Shown here: positions 43,768-53,370 of the stretch, in pieces
Position numbering within the stretch: position 1 is the stretch's first letter
Layout of the letters: every line of letters starts with the position of its first letter
DNA from: Erwinia endophytica
Lineage (GTDB): Bacteria; Pseudomonadota; Gammaproteobacteria; Enterobacterales; Enterobacteriaceae
Length of the DNA: 64,000 nt
Reading direction: 5' to 3'
Assembly (NCBI RefSeq): GCF_009295515.1
Contig: NZ_RQVV01000053.1
Location: forward strand, 328,358 to 392,357
Notes under the pieces: generated by a model
The model's database searches: none
The model's input: the letters and a program-made list of their open reading frames with translations, nothing else
What the model was told of the DNA's origin: nothing
Made by a program: the position numbers and the translations under genes

Positions 43768-45428
43768 ACATTACGCCGCACAGCGCCCGCCCGGTAGTGG
43801 CGGTGGAAAATCTGCGCGTGGTTGCTCATGGTGAAGATGGTCATGAGATCCCACTGGTGAGCGATATTCGTTTTAATGTGCAAAAAGGTGAAGTTCTGGC
43901 GCTGATTGGTGAGTCCGGGTCGGGTAAAACCACCATTGCGCTGGCGCTGATGGGCTATGCCCGCCATGGCTGCCATATTACTGCCGGGAATATTCACGTC
44001 GCCGGGACTGATGTGACGGCGCTGAGCGCAAAACAGTTGCGCCAGTTCCGGGGCAACAAAGTGGCCTACATCGCCCAGAGCGCCGCCGCCTCATTCAATC
44101 CGGCGATGAAGATTATCGACCAGGTGGTGGAGCCGGTCGTTATCCATGGCGTGATGAGCCGGGCCGAAGCCGAGGAAAAAGCACGTCAGTTGTTTCACCA
44201 ACTGGCATTGCCGGAGCCGGAAAGTATCGGTAAACGTTATCCGCACCAGGTCTCCGGCGGTCAGTTGCAACGACTGATGACCGCGATGGCGTTGATCGGC
44301 GATCCGGAGGTGGTGATCCTTGATGAACCGACTACCGCGCTGGATGTGACAACCCAGGTCGAAGTGCTGAAGGTCTTCCGCCAGGTGGTGCGGCAGCGCG
44401 GGATGACGGCGGTTTATGTCAGCCACGATCTGGCGGTGGTGGCGCAGATGGCTGACCGTATTCTGGTGCTGCGAAAAGGGGCGATGGTCGAATATGGCAC
44501 CACGGAACAACTGCTGCGGGCACCGCAGGCGGAATACAGCCATCTGCTGTTGGACGCGGCGAAACTGCAACCCCGGCCCACGCCATGGAAAATGCCTGAT
44601 GACCGCCAACAGCCTTTACTGGAAGTCCGCGATATTTTCGCCGGATACGGCCCGCTGGACAGGCAGGGACAGCCGAAAATCCCGATCCTGCATGATATCA
44701 ACTTCAAACTGTTTCGCGGTCAGGCTATCGGCATTATCGGCGAGTCTGGCTCAGGGAAAACGACCCTGGCGCATGTGATTGCCGGGCTGAATGTGCCGTC
44801 CAGTGGGCATATTCTGTTCAGCGGCCACTATATTGATGGCGACATGCGCCAACGTGCGGAAGACGAGCTGCGGCGTATTCAATATGTCTTCCAGTCAGCC
44901 GATACCGCCCTTAACCCGGCGCATACTATTGCGACTATTCTCAGCCGTCCGTTGCAGCGCTTTCATCGTCTGCGCGGTGCGGCACAGGAGCAGCGGCTGG
45001 CTGAACTACTGGAGCTGGTGCAGTTGCCACGTAGCGTATTGAACCGCCATCCCTGGGCATTGTCTGGTGGGCAAAAACAACGCGTGAACCTGGCGCGGGC
45101 GCTGGCGGCAGAACCCGATTTGATCCTCTGCGATGAAGTGACCTCGGCACTGGATTCGGTGGTGGCTGCCGCCGTATTGGATTTGATCACTGATCTGCGC
45201 CGCGAGCTGGGCTTGTCAGTGATATTTATCAGTCACGATCTGCACGCCGTGCGTTCGGTTTGCGATGAAATTATCGTAGTGAAAAAAGGGCGGATGGTGA
45301 CGCAGGTGGTCCGTGCTGACTACGATAAGCCGTCGACTGAACTCTATTACGAGCGGCTGAAACGGGCGGTGCCGGAATTGCGGCAAGGCTGGCTGGATGA
45401 ACATGAAGCTAACGATATTGCGCTGTGA
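43764..45428 (+). CDS. Peptide-type ABC transporter ATPase, DppD and DppF fused
   Basis: This encodes 554 residues with two complete ABC ATPase domains. The first has Walker A GESGSGKTT near residue 52, VSGGQLQRLMTAM and VVILDEPTTALDV. The second has GESGSGKTT near 330, LSGGQKQRVNLARAL and LILCDEVTSALDS. The start overlaps the preceding permease by 4 bases. Fused DppDF-type proteins are known. Together the four genes form a full importer for an oligopeptide-like or amine-derived compound. Confidence 0.92.
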   Translation: MNITPHSARPVVAVENLRVVAHGEDGHEIPLVSDIRFNVQKGEVLALIGESGSGKTTIALALMGYARHGCHITAGNIHVAGTDVTALSAKQLRQFRGNKVAYIAQSAAASFNPAMKIIDQVVEPVVIHGVMSRAEAEEKARQLFHQLALPEPESIGKRYPHQVSGGQLQRLMTAMALIGDPEVVILDEPTTALDVTTQVEVLKVFRQVVRQRGMTAVYVSHDLAVVAQMADRILVLRKGAMVEYGTTEQLLRAPQAEYSHLLLDAAKLQPRPTPWKMPDDRQQPLLEVRDIFAGYGPLDRQGQPKIPILHDINFKLFRGQAIGIIGESGSGKTTLAHVIAGLNVPSSGHILFSGHYIDGDMRQRAEDELRRIQYVFQSADTALNPAHTIATILSRPLQRFHRLRGAAQEQRLAELLELVQLPRSVLNRHPWALSGGQKQRVNLARALAAEPDLILCDEVTSALDSVVAAAVLDLITDLRRELGLSVIFISHDLHAVRSVCDEIIVVKKGRMVTQVVRADYDKPSTELYYERLKRAVPELRQGWLDEHEANDIAL

Positions 45429-45460
45429 CGGGCTACCGGGGATCGGTAAAGGAGAAGAGG

Positions 45461-46303
45461 GTGAGCGTGCAGATTTTCACTATGAATGAACAACATCTTG
45501 ATTGGGCGGTCAGCCTGACCCAGCATCTGCAGTGGCCACATCGTCGTGCCGACTGGCAGCAGGCGCTGTCGCTGGGGGAAGGACTGGTAGCGGAGTTGGA
45601 TGGTCACCCCGTCGGCACCACGCTGTACTGGCGTTGGGGGGAGGCATATGCCTCTGTTGGCCTGGTGATTGTCGCCGATGAAGCACAGGGGAAAGGCGTA
45701 GGCAGGCAACTGATGCAGGCCGCGCTGACAAAACTGGCAGGATGCAATGTGCGTCTGCATGCCACGGAAATGGGCAAAGGGTTGTATGAGAAGCTGGGGT
45801 TTGTCGCCATCGGTCAGATTGAGCAGCATCAGAGTCGCGCACTGACCCCAGTGGCGGCGATAGCGCCATCCACTGGAGAAACCTTGCGTCCGGCCTGTCG
45901 TGCCGATCGCGACACCTTGATTGCGCTGGACAGGCAGGCTCATGGGCAGTACCGACCCGCGTTGATCGACAATCTGTTTGACAGTGCGGAACGTTTCCTG
46001 CTGTTGGAGAAACAGGGGCAGATAACAGGGTTCGCCTGTCAGCGCCGTTTCGGTCATGGCTGGGTGATTGGGCCGATTATCGCTGCGGAGTTGTCGCAGG
46101 CCAAAGTGCTGGCCAGCGCATTGCTCTGTGGCTTGAGTGGGCAGTTTGTGCGAATTGATAGCGACAGCCACACTGGCCTCGGCGACTGGCTAAATACGTT
46201 GGGTATGCATGAGGTTGATGCGCCCACTACCATGATGCGGGGAGTGCCCTGGCAGCCTGACGGTATGCTGGCATTCGGGTTAATGACCCAGGCGATGGCC
46301 TGA
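45461..46303 (+). CDS. Protein with two GNAT acetyltransferase domains
   Basis: This encodes 280 residues. The N-terminal GNAT domain has the acetyl-CoA motif VADEAQGKGVGRQLMQAAL near residue 78 and YEKLGF. The C-terminal half is a second, degenerate GNAT-like domain (RFLLLEKQGQITGFACQRRF). I chose GTG 45461, since GGAGAAGAGG lies directly upstream. It could acetylate or deacylate an amine intermediate. The next gene begins at its stop codon, so they are coupled. Confidence 0.8.
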   Translation: MSVQIFTMNEQHLDWAVSLTQHLQWPHRRADWQQALSLGEGLVAELDGHPVGTTLYWRWGEAYASVGLVIVADEAQGKGVGRQLMQAALTKLAGCNVRLHATEMGKGLYEKLGFVAIGQIEQHQSRALTPVAAIAPSTGETLRPACRADRDTLIALDRQAHGQYRPALIDNLFDSAERFLLLEKQGQITGFACQRRFGHGWVIGPIIAAELSQAKVLASALLCGLSGQFVRIDSDSHTGLGDWLNTLGMHEVDAPTTMMRGVPWQPDGMLAFGLMTQAMA

Positions 46304-47229
46304 TGAATATCGTCTACAAATCCACCGCGTCGCGTGGCGAGCTTTGGGCCAGGTTGCTGGCGGAGCTGGCGCCGGAGATCAATTTTCGTCAGTGGCCGGA
46401 TATCGGTAACCCGCTGGACGTGGACTACTTAGTCGCGTGGCAGCCGCCGGAAAATATCATGCAGTGGTTTCCCAACCTGAAAGTGTTGTTTTCGGTGGGG
46501 GCCGGGGCCGATCAGTTTGATTACGCCAGTCTGCCGCCTGAGCTGCCGGTGGTACGGATGATTGAACCCGGACTGACCCAGGGCATGGTGGAGTATGTCA
46601 CTTTCGCGGTGTTGGGGTTGCACCGAGGCATGCCGCGTTATCTGCAGCAGCAACGCCAGCAACAGTGGCTGGAACAGCCCGCTAAACCCGCCGCTCAGTG
46701 CCGTGTCGGAGTGATGGGGGTGGGGACGTTGGGGGAGGCGGTATTACAACCGCTGGTGCAGTTCGGCTATGACTGCGCGGGTTGGAGCCGGACGGCTAAA
46801 AATCTGCCTGGTGTGCAAAGTTACGTTGGCGAAGCGCAGTTGAACGCTTTTCTTGCCCGCACCGACATCCTTATCTGTCTGTTGCCGTTGACTGATGCCA
46901 CTGAAGGTATTCTCAATGCTTCTCTGTTTGCACAGTTACCGCCAGGCGCGGCGTTGGTGCAGGTTGGTCGCGGCAGGCAGCTCAATCACCAGCATCTGCT
47001 GGAAGCGTTAAATCAGCAACAGTTGAGCGCGGCGGTTATCGACGTTACACAACCGGAACCGTTGCCGGAAGGGCACCCTTTCTGGCGGCATCCAGCCATC
47101 TGGCTGACGCCGCACATTGCCAGTCAGACCCAGCCGGAAAGCGCGGTGCGGGCGCTGCTGGATAATATCCGTCGCTTTGAAAACGGTGAGCCGATGCAAG
47201 GTCTGGTCGACCGGCAGCGCGGATATTGA
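46303..47229 (+). CDS. D-2-hydroxyacid dehydrogenase (GhrA-like)
   Basis: This encodes 308 residues. The NAD(P)-binding motif GVMGVGTLGEAVLQPL is near residue 135, the substrate Arg lies in VQVGRGRQLN, the Glu in DVTQPEPLP and the catalytic His in LTPHIAS. The overall pattern is that of glyoxylate/hydroxypyruvate reductase A. In this operon it may interconvert a 2-oxo acid and a 2-hydroxy acid made from the imported compound. The ATG overlaps the preceding TGA. Confidence 0.88.
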   Translation: MNIVYKSTASRGELWARLLAELAPEINFRQWPDIGNPLDVDYLVAWQPPENIMQWFPNLKVLFSVGAGADQFDYASLPPELPVVRMIEPGLTQGMVEYVTFAVLGLHRGMPRYLQQQRQQQWLEQPAKPAAQCRVGVMGVGTLGEAVLQPLVQFGYDCAGWSRTAKNLPGVQSYVGEAQLNAFLARTDILICLLPLTDATEGILNASLFAQLPPGAALVQVGRGRQLNHQHLLEALNQQQLSAAVIDVTQPEPLPEGHPFWRHPAIWLTPHIASQTQPESAVRALLDNIRRFENGEPMQGLVDRQRGY

Positions 47230-47267
47230 GTGGGTCATTATTCATGTCATATCGATGAGGAAGAGAG

Positions 47268-48584
47268 ATGCACAATTTACTGGCAGAGCAGCAGGCATTT
47301 TCTGATAACGCAATATGGCTGGATGCCCGTGAGGAGCATGTGCCGCATGGCGTGGTGACCGCGCATCCGCTGGTTATCGAGAAGGGGAAAGGCGCGGAAG
47401 TGTGGGATGTGGAAGGCAATCGCTATCTGGACTTTGTCGCGGGTATCGGGGTGCTGAATGTTGGGCACAACCATCCGGCGGTGGTTGCCGCGGTGACGCA
47501 ACAGTTGCAACAGGTGTCGCATCCCTGCTTTCAGGTCGCCGCCTATCCGGGCTACATCGCTCTGGCAAAACGGTTGAACGCGTTGGTGGGCGCCGGGGAA
47601 AAATTCAAGAGCGTGTTTTTCACCAGCGGCGCGGAAGCGGTCGAAAATGCGGTGAAAATCGCCCGTTCTTATACTAATCGCCCCGGTATTATTGCTTTCG
47701 ACGGCGCGTTCCATGGCCGCACTCTGCTGGGATGCACCCTGACCGGCATGAGCCAGCCGTACAAGCAAAATTTTGGACCGTTTCCCGGTGAAATTTATCG
47801 TCTGCCGTTTCCGAATGCGTTTCGCCACATCACGGAACAGGACTGTTTGCACGCGCTGGATACGCTGTTTTCGGTGCAGATTATGCCGGATCGCGTGGCG
47901 GCGATAATCATCGAACCAGTGCAGGGAGATGGCGGGTTCCTGCCTGCCTCGGCGAGTTTTATGCAGGCGTTGCGAGAGATAACTCAACGCCACGGTATTG
48001 TACTTATCTGTGATGAAGTGCAGACCGGCTTTGGCCGCACCGGCAAAATGTTCGCTTTCCAGCATAGCGGCATCGTACCGGATCTGGTGACGGTAGCGAA
48101 AAGTCTGGGGGGCGGTTTGCCGATCTCCGGGGTGGTCGGTAAAGCGGAGATCATGCAATCGCCTTTGCCTGGCGGCCTGGGCGGTACCTACGGCGGTAAC
48201 GCGCTGGCCTGTGCCGCGTCGCTGGCCGTGCTGGATGTGTTGGAACAGGGACAACTGCTGCAACGTGCCAACCAGCTTGGCGAGCAATTGCATGACCGGC
48301 TGTTGCAACTGGCTAAAAAATACGCCTGCATTGGCGACGTTCGCGGTATTGGCCTGATGCAGGCGGTGGAAATTATCGACGCGGAAAGCCGACAGCCGGA
48401 TGCCGGATTGACGCAGAAAATACTCGACTGTGCCTGTCAGGAAGGGCTGCTGTTGATCAAGTGTGGCGTTCAACGCAACACGGTGCGTTTCCTCGCGCCA
48501 CTGGTCACCAGCGACTCGCAACTGGAAGAAGCGCTGCATATTTTTGATATCGCACTGGCTCGCGCGACGGGGCGGCTTGGCTGA
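47268..48584 (+). CDS. Class III aminotransferase, 4-aminobutyrate type (GabT/PuuE-like)
   Basis: This encodes 438 residues of a PLP-dependent omega-aminotransferase. Motifs are FFTSGAEAVENAVKIAR, AFDGAFHGRT, the Asp in LICDEVQTGFGRTG, the Schiff-base Lys in TVAKSLGGGLP and the closing GGTYGGNALACAA. It follows GabT and PuuE in sequence. It would move the amino group of GABA or a similar omega-amino acid to 2-oxoglutarate, giving succinate semialdehyde for the GabD-like enzyme upstream of this operon. Confidence 0.9.
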   Translation: MHNLLAEQQAFSDNAIWLDAREEHVPHGVVTAHPLVIEKGKGAEVWDVEGNRYLDFVAGIGVLNVGHNHPAVVAAVTQQLQQVSHPCFQVAAYPGYIALAKRLNALVGAGEKFKSVFFTSGAEAVENAVKIARSYTNRPGIIAFDGAFHGRTLLGCTLTGMSQPYKQNFGPFPGEIYRLPFPNAFRHITEQDCLHALDTLFSVQIMPDRVAAIIIEPVQGDGGFLPASASFMQALREITQRHGIVLICDEVQTGFGRTGKMFAFQHSGIVPDLVTVAKSLGGGLPISGVVGKAEIMQSPLPGGLGGTYGGNALACAASLAVLDVLEQGQLLQRANQLGEQLHDRLLQLAKKYACIGDVRGIGLMQAVEIIDAESRQPDAGLTQKILDCACQEGLLLIKCGVQRNTVRFLAPLVTSDSQLEEALHIFDIALARATGRLG

Positions 48585-48725
48585 TAATTTTCTTTCTCAT
48601 TGATATTAATGCTTTTGTTGATGATACATGGCGGTGGTAAGGCACAGCAAAACGCTGGCGTCACTGGCGAAAAGCGTGCTATACCATCGCTATCCGCTGG
48701 CAATTTGATAACAATGAGGGGGATT

Positions 48726-49232
48726 ATGAACGGCTTAATGAAACTGGACCGTATCGACATTAACATTCTGGTCCAGCTGCAGAAAGATGGCCGCATCAGC
48801 AATGTCAATCTGGCCGATGCCGTGGGACTCTCCCCCAGCCCTTGCCTGCAACGGGTCAAGCGTCTGGAAGCGGCCGGTTTTATCACCGGTTACGAGGCGC
48901 ATATCAACCTGACTAAAATCACTGACTCAGTGAGTGTGTTCACCGAGGTGACGCTGGCTGGACACCGCCGTGAAGATTTTATCCGCTTTGAGGGCGCGAT
49001 CCGTGAGGTGGAGGAACTGATGGAATGCCACCTGATTACCGGTGGCTATGACTACCTGTTACGCTTTATCACCCGCAGTATTGAGCATTATCAGGAAGTG
49101 ATTGAAGGGTTGCTGGATGCTAAAGTTGGTATTGATAAGTATTTCAGTTATATCGTAATTAAGTCACCTGTTATCAAAAGTAGCGTGCCCTTGCGTTCGC
49201 TGATTTCTCGTCATCCACAGGTTGAGTACTGA
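48726..49232 (+). CDS. Lrp/AsnC-family transcriptional regulator
   Basis: This encodes 168 residues. The N-terminal helix-turn-helix (LDRIDINILVQLQKDGRISN, LADAVGLSPSPCLQRVKRLE) is followed by the RAM effector-binding domain (MECHLITGGYDYLLRF). I chose the ATG at 48726 with AGGGGG upstream. It lies 141 bases after the aminotransferase on the same strand and probably senses the substrate or an amino acid product of the operon. Confidence 0.92.
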   Translation: MNGLMKLDRIDINILVQLQKDGRISNVNLADAVGLSPSPCLQRVKRLEAAGFITGYEAHINLTKITDSVSVFTEVTLAGHRREDFIRFEGAIREVEELMECHLITGGYDYLLRFITRSIEHYQEVIEGLLDAKVGIDKYFSYIVIKSPVIKSSVPLRSLISRHPQVEY

Positions 49233-49581
49233 TCCCCTCATTGGTCAGGTGTTTATTTTGCATGCCATCTTCATTATCGGTTCCGCGCACTGGGTGCGTG
49301 ACGATGATAGGGTGAGTCGTGTCGCGCGTTGCTGGATATCGACAGGATCCTATCAGTGTTCCGTGGAGAGTGACTGGGCGCCGGGACAGAGCAGGGAGAC
49401 GATGTTACGCTCGTTACCTTTTTTGGCCAGTATTACGCGACATCGTGAATTGGCGACTGTCAGGCGCTGGTTGCTTAATACGGATGACGCTCACGAGGTT
49501 TATCGCTGCGCGGGTTGGCCGACGGTGGCAAGCCCGCAGCGGCTGATGGAACGGGTGAGACAACCACAGAAAGGCCAGTGA
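49222..49581 (+). pseudogene. Remnant of a GNAT acetyltransferase gene
   Basis: The C-terminal part reads RHRELATVRRWLLNTDDAHE and VYRCAGWPTV, which matches the end of a common GNAT subfamily (usual form: ..L.RRW.L.T.DAH.LY..GF). The N-terminal acetyl-CoA binding core is absent: the frame before it carries only SYQCSVESDW-like leftovers, as if the middle had been deleted. The start codon would be a TTG inside the Lrp gene end. I treat it as a decayed gene. Confidence 0.45.
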
Positions 49582-50253
49582 TCTATCGCCCAGGCAGACA
49601 TTTAGCGTCGGGTCATGGGGGGGGGTTGGCATGCTGCGTTGTTGCAAATTGAAAGCAAGAAAGAGATTTCACTGAGCACCGACTATCCAGGATAAATCAA
49701 TAGCCGGGTGTCAACTCTCCCTCATCACGTCCTGTCTTAGTGCAGGACGTTTTATTTGCGGCAATAACCGCTCAACAAGCATCGTTGGTATGGCACTGGC
49801 TTGTTGTTTATTCCAATTTTGGATTCATTGTTAATAACTTTAGTTTATTCATTACACCGGAAAGTCTCCTCTTACTTCGGTAATTTATATCAATTCTGCT
49901 TAACATTTGTTGTCAATGAGAACCGGTTATTAATTGATTTTTTGTGACCTGGATAACCTTTGTATCATGAAGTAAATATTTAATAGTTCCGTTTAAAAAT
50001 AAAATATTTTTTTATTTTCATAAAATAACGTAGAGAAAGTGATCATTTTTTATCCAATTGATAGCGAGCCAGGGACAGAAATGGTTCCTGAGAAGCATTT
50101 TAAATTAATTGTAATGAGTAAATGTTGGGCCTAAATCGAATTGATGGCACGACGAAAAGTCCTTACTTTTAGATAAAATAGTGGTGCTTTTTAGTATCAT
50201 GTTTATGCATGGTTTACATTTATCACAAAATTTGCATATTGATCCTCTTCTGT
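49582..50253. other. 672-base intergenic region
   Basis: The first part contains a terminator (listed separately). From 49780 on the DNA becomes AT-rich without coding potential that I can support. It separates the GC-richer catabolic operon from the AT-richer chitinase region, a base-composition step that fits a horizontally acquired block beginning here. Confidence 0.5.
49727..49757 (+). terminator. Rho-independent terminator
   Basis: ACGTCCTG pairs with CAGGACGT around an 8-base loop and is followed by TTTTATTT. It probably ends transcription from the Lrp gene. Confidence 0.7.
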
Positions 50254-51135
50254 CTATTTTTCATCCACTTCATCTGGGAGCATATCTTCGAGTTTCTCTT
50301 TAATGACATTTTCACATTCTTTTAGATAATAAATATAGGTTTTAAATGCAGGGAAAGAATGGTCAACGCTGTAGTTTAACTCAGTTGGCATGGTATGTTT
50401 GTTTTTATAGAATAAGGCCATTGATTCAGTCATTATCCCGACAGCTTCGCCACTTCTTATCAGGAAAAGATAGTTACTAATGTCATCCACAATAATAACC
50501 TGGGCCATAGGGCACACTGTCAATATTCTGGTATGTGCAATTTTAATATAGTCATCATGCAGTGCATTTTTGGGAATGATGATTGGCAGGTTCTTCATAT
50601 CACTCAACTGATAATTTTCAATTTCCTCGGACAATAAGTAGCAGACAGATTCACTGGAAAAATTCATTTTCGCAATACCTGGATGGTCAATATTTCGGTA
50701 GGTGATCACCGCTTGCATTTCACTCGCCAATAATGATTCCAGAGACTGACTGGCATCGCTCGAACACCATGAGACACAGGCCGTTTTTCTTTTTTTATTG
50801 ATAATTTTATTAAACAGGAATGGATTCAAATTTTCCATGCCAATCATAACACTTCTTTTGACATTTAAACCTGACCTCTTTTTTGAGTAAATGACTTCCA
50901 TTTCGGATATTCGTGTGTAATAAGGCATAATTTCCTCATACAGTTCATGCCCTTTTTTAGTCAAGGTAAAATCATGATCTTTCCTGGAAAATAATTTATA
51001 CCCCAGTTCATCTTCGAGTATTTTTATGCGGCGTGAAATTGGAGAGGAGGTAACAAAAAGGATCTCAGACGCTTTTTTTAGAGATTTTTCCCTGGCTAAT
51101 ACTATAAAGCATTTCAGATTCGATGAAATAAACAT
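50254..51135 (-). CDS. LysR-family transcriptional regulator
   Basis: This encodes 293 residues. The N-terminal winged helix reads LKCFIVLAREKSLKKASEIL, FVTSSPISRRIKILEDELGY. The effector domain is diverged and rich in Lys, Ile and Asn. I chose the ATG at 51135 because CAGGAGG is perfectly placed; an upstream ATG at 51162 has none. It is divergent from the tailspike-like gene, and the low GC of both suggests a shared foreign origin. It is a reasonable candidate regulator of the chitinase region, since LysR proteins (ChiR) control chitinases in Serratia, but the effector is unknown. Confidence 0.9.
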   Translation of the reverse strand: MFISSNLKCFIVLAREKSLKKASEILFVTSSPISRRIKILEDELGYKLFSRKDHDFTLTKKGHELYEEIMPYYTRISEMEVIYSKKRSGLNVKRSVMIGMENLNPFLFNKIINKKRKTACVSWCSSDASQSLESLLASEMQAVITYRNIDHPGIAKMNFSSESVCYLLSEEIENYQLSDMKNLPIIIPKNALHDDYIKIAHTRILTVCPMAQVIIVDDISNYLFLIRSGEAVGIMTESMALFYKNKHTMPTELNYSVDHSFPAFKTYIYYLKECENVIKEKLEDMLPDEVDEK

Positions 51136-51477
51136 AGAGCCTCCTGATGATTTGTAAGTCATAAAGCAATTTTACTCATGAAAAACATAACACATAATGG
51201 CCGACTCAGGAGTGGATAAGTCTTAAGCTTCATGCGGATTGATGGTTTTAATCATCAAGATAGCAATTTTTGCTTTTCAACTTCTAATTTTTGATCTTGT
51301 GAAGGTGCCTCACTGTTATTACGCTTTCCAGATGGTGGAAACACCAGGGAACCTCAAAATATTTGAGGCAATAAATAAAATAGATTTTAATTATTTTTTC
51401 AAACAATAACTGTTATGTAATCCCCAGAATATTTTCTGTGAAGCTAATTTTTAATGTCCATCAAAGTGAGGTATCAA
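51136..51477. promoter_or_regulatory. Divergent promoter region, 342 bases
   Basis: The AT-rich DNA between the LysR gene and the tailspike-like gene should hold both promoters and the LysR operator. I cannot single out an operator by eye. Confidence 0.45.
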
Positions 51478-53370
51478 ATGAATAGCAACAATACCAAAGC
51501 GAAAGCGAATGCATTTTCATCAGCGTCAGGTGATCTGAATGTTGTTGATGATAATGGTAATAGCATTGATTTTGCTAAAGTGATTATTGAATTAACTAAA
51601 GGCAGCAGCAGTGAACGTGAGAATTTCATCACTATTGCTACCATCGAGGAATTAAGAAATTATGAACCTAATGCCTCCGGTGAAATTGCCGTGGTTCTGG
51701 AATACTACTCAGGATCGCGATCCGGTGGCGGCATCTTCTTCTACGATTATGAAGATAAAACATCGCCTGACGATCAGGGCGTTATTATTGTCACGCCAGA
51801 TGGCGCGCGTTGGAAACGCTATCTTACTAATCATGCTGACTTAACCATTGCCGAGTTTGGCGCCATCGCTGATGGTCAAACCGATTGTCTGGAAGCAGTG
51901 ACGCGGATGTGGAACTGGTCACAGCAAACGGACAGTACTACCGGCAATCAACCCTTTCGCAATATTGGTATTCGTTTTCCTGCCGGTAAATTCTTCATCT
52001 CAAAGTTCGATATTTCAGCAAACGAAGTTAATCGTTTTCGCCTGGTAGGACCGCATGTTAATTTCGGTTATTACCCCAGTACCACGCTCATTTCCGATCA
52101 GAAAGATGGCGAGGTGATGTTCACTGTAAAGGCTCGCCGGGTGTCGATCGCAGGGCTGTATGTTGATGGTCAGGATAATACTAAGAACAAAGGATTCTTT
52201 AAAAACACTTGTCCCGGAGGACAGTTCGTTCGTGTCACCGGGATGAATTTCGAGAATATGGGCGGGCGTTCACTCGATATGCTGGATACCCTGGATTGTA
52301 AAATTGATCAGTGGTACGCCAGCAACTGCGCCGCGACGGTGATTTATGCCACCTGGTCAAACCAGGTATGGGGGACCTGGGATCACATTACGGCAATCGA
52401 GTTGTCTAACTTCAACATCCAGTCTGGCAGCAAAGAGGATATGATCGACCTGCAACGGGCAGGACAGTCCCTGATCCGTAACGGCTGGATTGAGCACACG
52501 GAGTATCCCGGTAATTTGTCGAATGGCCAGTGGATTTTTGATGCGCTCAATCTGGAAACCAATACTAATCCGCTTAAATGTCATCACACGCGTATTGTTT
52601 CTACCCAGCTCAACATCCAGGCCGGTGAAGGGCTGGATCTGAGCGATGAGGGGGATCGCTGGCTGTCAATATACGAAATGGGGCGGTTGTGGCTTGAAAA
52701 CCATGGTGTCCGGATTGATGGTTCGCTGAGTTATGATTACCTGTCTTCGCCGGATCGCATGGATAACCGCCGCAACCAGGAGACCTGGTTTCACCTTGTA
52801 GATGCGGAAGTTCCAGTATGGAGTACCTCGCTGCAGGTGAAAATCTTCGGTACGGCCCAATATTTGACGATGATAGGGACCCAAACAAATTATGATGCCA
52901 GGTCGCCGGAAGGGGAAGCGACGATCAATATCCAAAATATTAACGGTACTTTTTCCGCCTGTTGGTCTGGTGAGGGAGCGATACCCGTTGTGCGGGTGGC
53001 CGTGAAGACGTTGGGTAACAACATTGTCAGTGTTTATGTGAAAATCGCTAAATATACCGGGTACAGTATGGCGGTATATACCAGCAACTCTTATGACCGT
53101 TTTACGGCGGGGATCCATTTTCGTCTCGAAAGAAAAAATATCATGTTGAGCACGGATGAAGCCGCAGCACTGGATGCGGAAGAAGAAACAGCTTACTTCC
53201 AGCACTGGATGGGGCGGGAAAATGTCGGTTTGGGCTACAACAACAATAATGATCTGTTGTTGCGTGGACCGTTGGTTAGCAACTCGACATTGGGGACATC
53301 CTCACAAAGTCTGCGGGTAATGGTGAATGGGCGAGCTTATGGTATTGAGTTGAAACCTCTCGATAGCTGA
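51478..53370 (+). CDS. Phage tailspike-like beta-helix protein
   Basis: This encodes 630 residues with no signal peptide. The N-terminal part (ATIEELRNYEPNASGEIAVV, GGGIFFYDYEDKTSPDDQGV, GARWKRYL) is the head-proximal module found in many phage tailspikes. It leads into EFGAIADGQTDCLEAV, the start of a pectate-lyase-like right-handed beta-helix. No phage structural genes lie nearby, so it is not simply part of a prophage. It may be a polysaccharide depolymerase or lyase used by the bacterium. I chose the ATG at 51478 because GTGAGG is well spaced; ATG 51454 is an alternative. It might be released by the holin system downstream. Confidence 0.75.
   Translation: MNSNNTKAKANAFSSASGDLNVVDDNGNSIDFAKVIIELTKGSSSERENFITIATIEELRNYEPNASGEIAVVLEYYSGSRSGGGIFFYDYEDKTSPDDQGVIIVTPDGARWKRYLTNHADLTIAEFGAIADGQTDCLEAVTRMWNWSQQTDSTTGNQPFRNIGIRFPAGKFFISKFDISANEVNRFRLVGPHVNFGYYPSTTLISDQKDGEVMFTVKARRVSIAGLYVDGQDNTKNKGFFKNTCPGGQFVRVTGMNFENMGGRSLDMLDTLDCKIDQWYASNCAATVIYATWSNQVWGTWDHITAIELSNFNIQSGSKEDMIDLQRAGQSLIRNGWIEHTEYPGNLSNGQWIFDALNLETNTNPLKCHHTRIVSTQLNIQAGEGLDLSDEGDRWLSIYEMGRLWLENHGVRIDGSLSYDYLSSPDRMDNRRNQETWFHLVDAEVPVWSTSLQVKIFGTAQYLTMIGTQTNYDARSPEGEATINIQNINGTFSACWSGEGAIPVVRVAVKTLGNNIVSVYVKIAKYTGYSMAVYTSNSYDRFTAGIHFRLERKNIMLSTDEAAALDAEEETAYFQHWMGRENVGLGYNNNNDLLLRGPLVSNSTLGTSSQSLRVMVNGRAYGIELKPLDS

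Noticed and set aside
47277..48539. 420-residue minus-strand frame inside the aminotransferase gene
   Set aside because: It is an antisense shadow in GC-rich coding DNA; the plus strand has full PLP-enzyme motifs.
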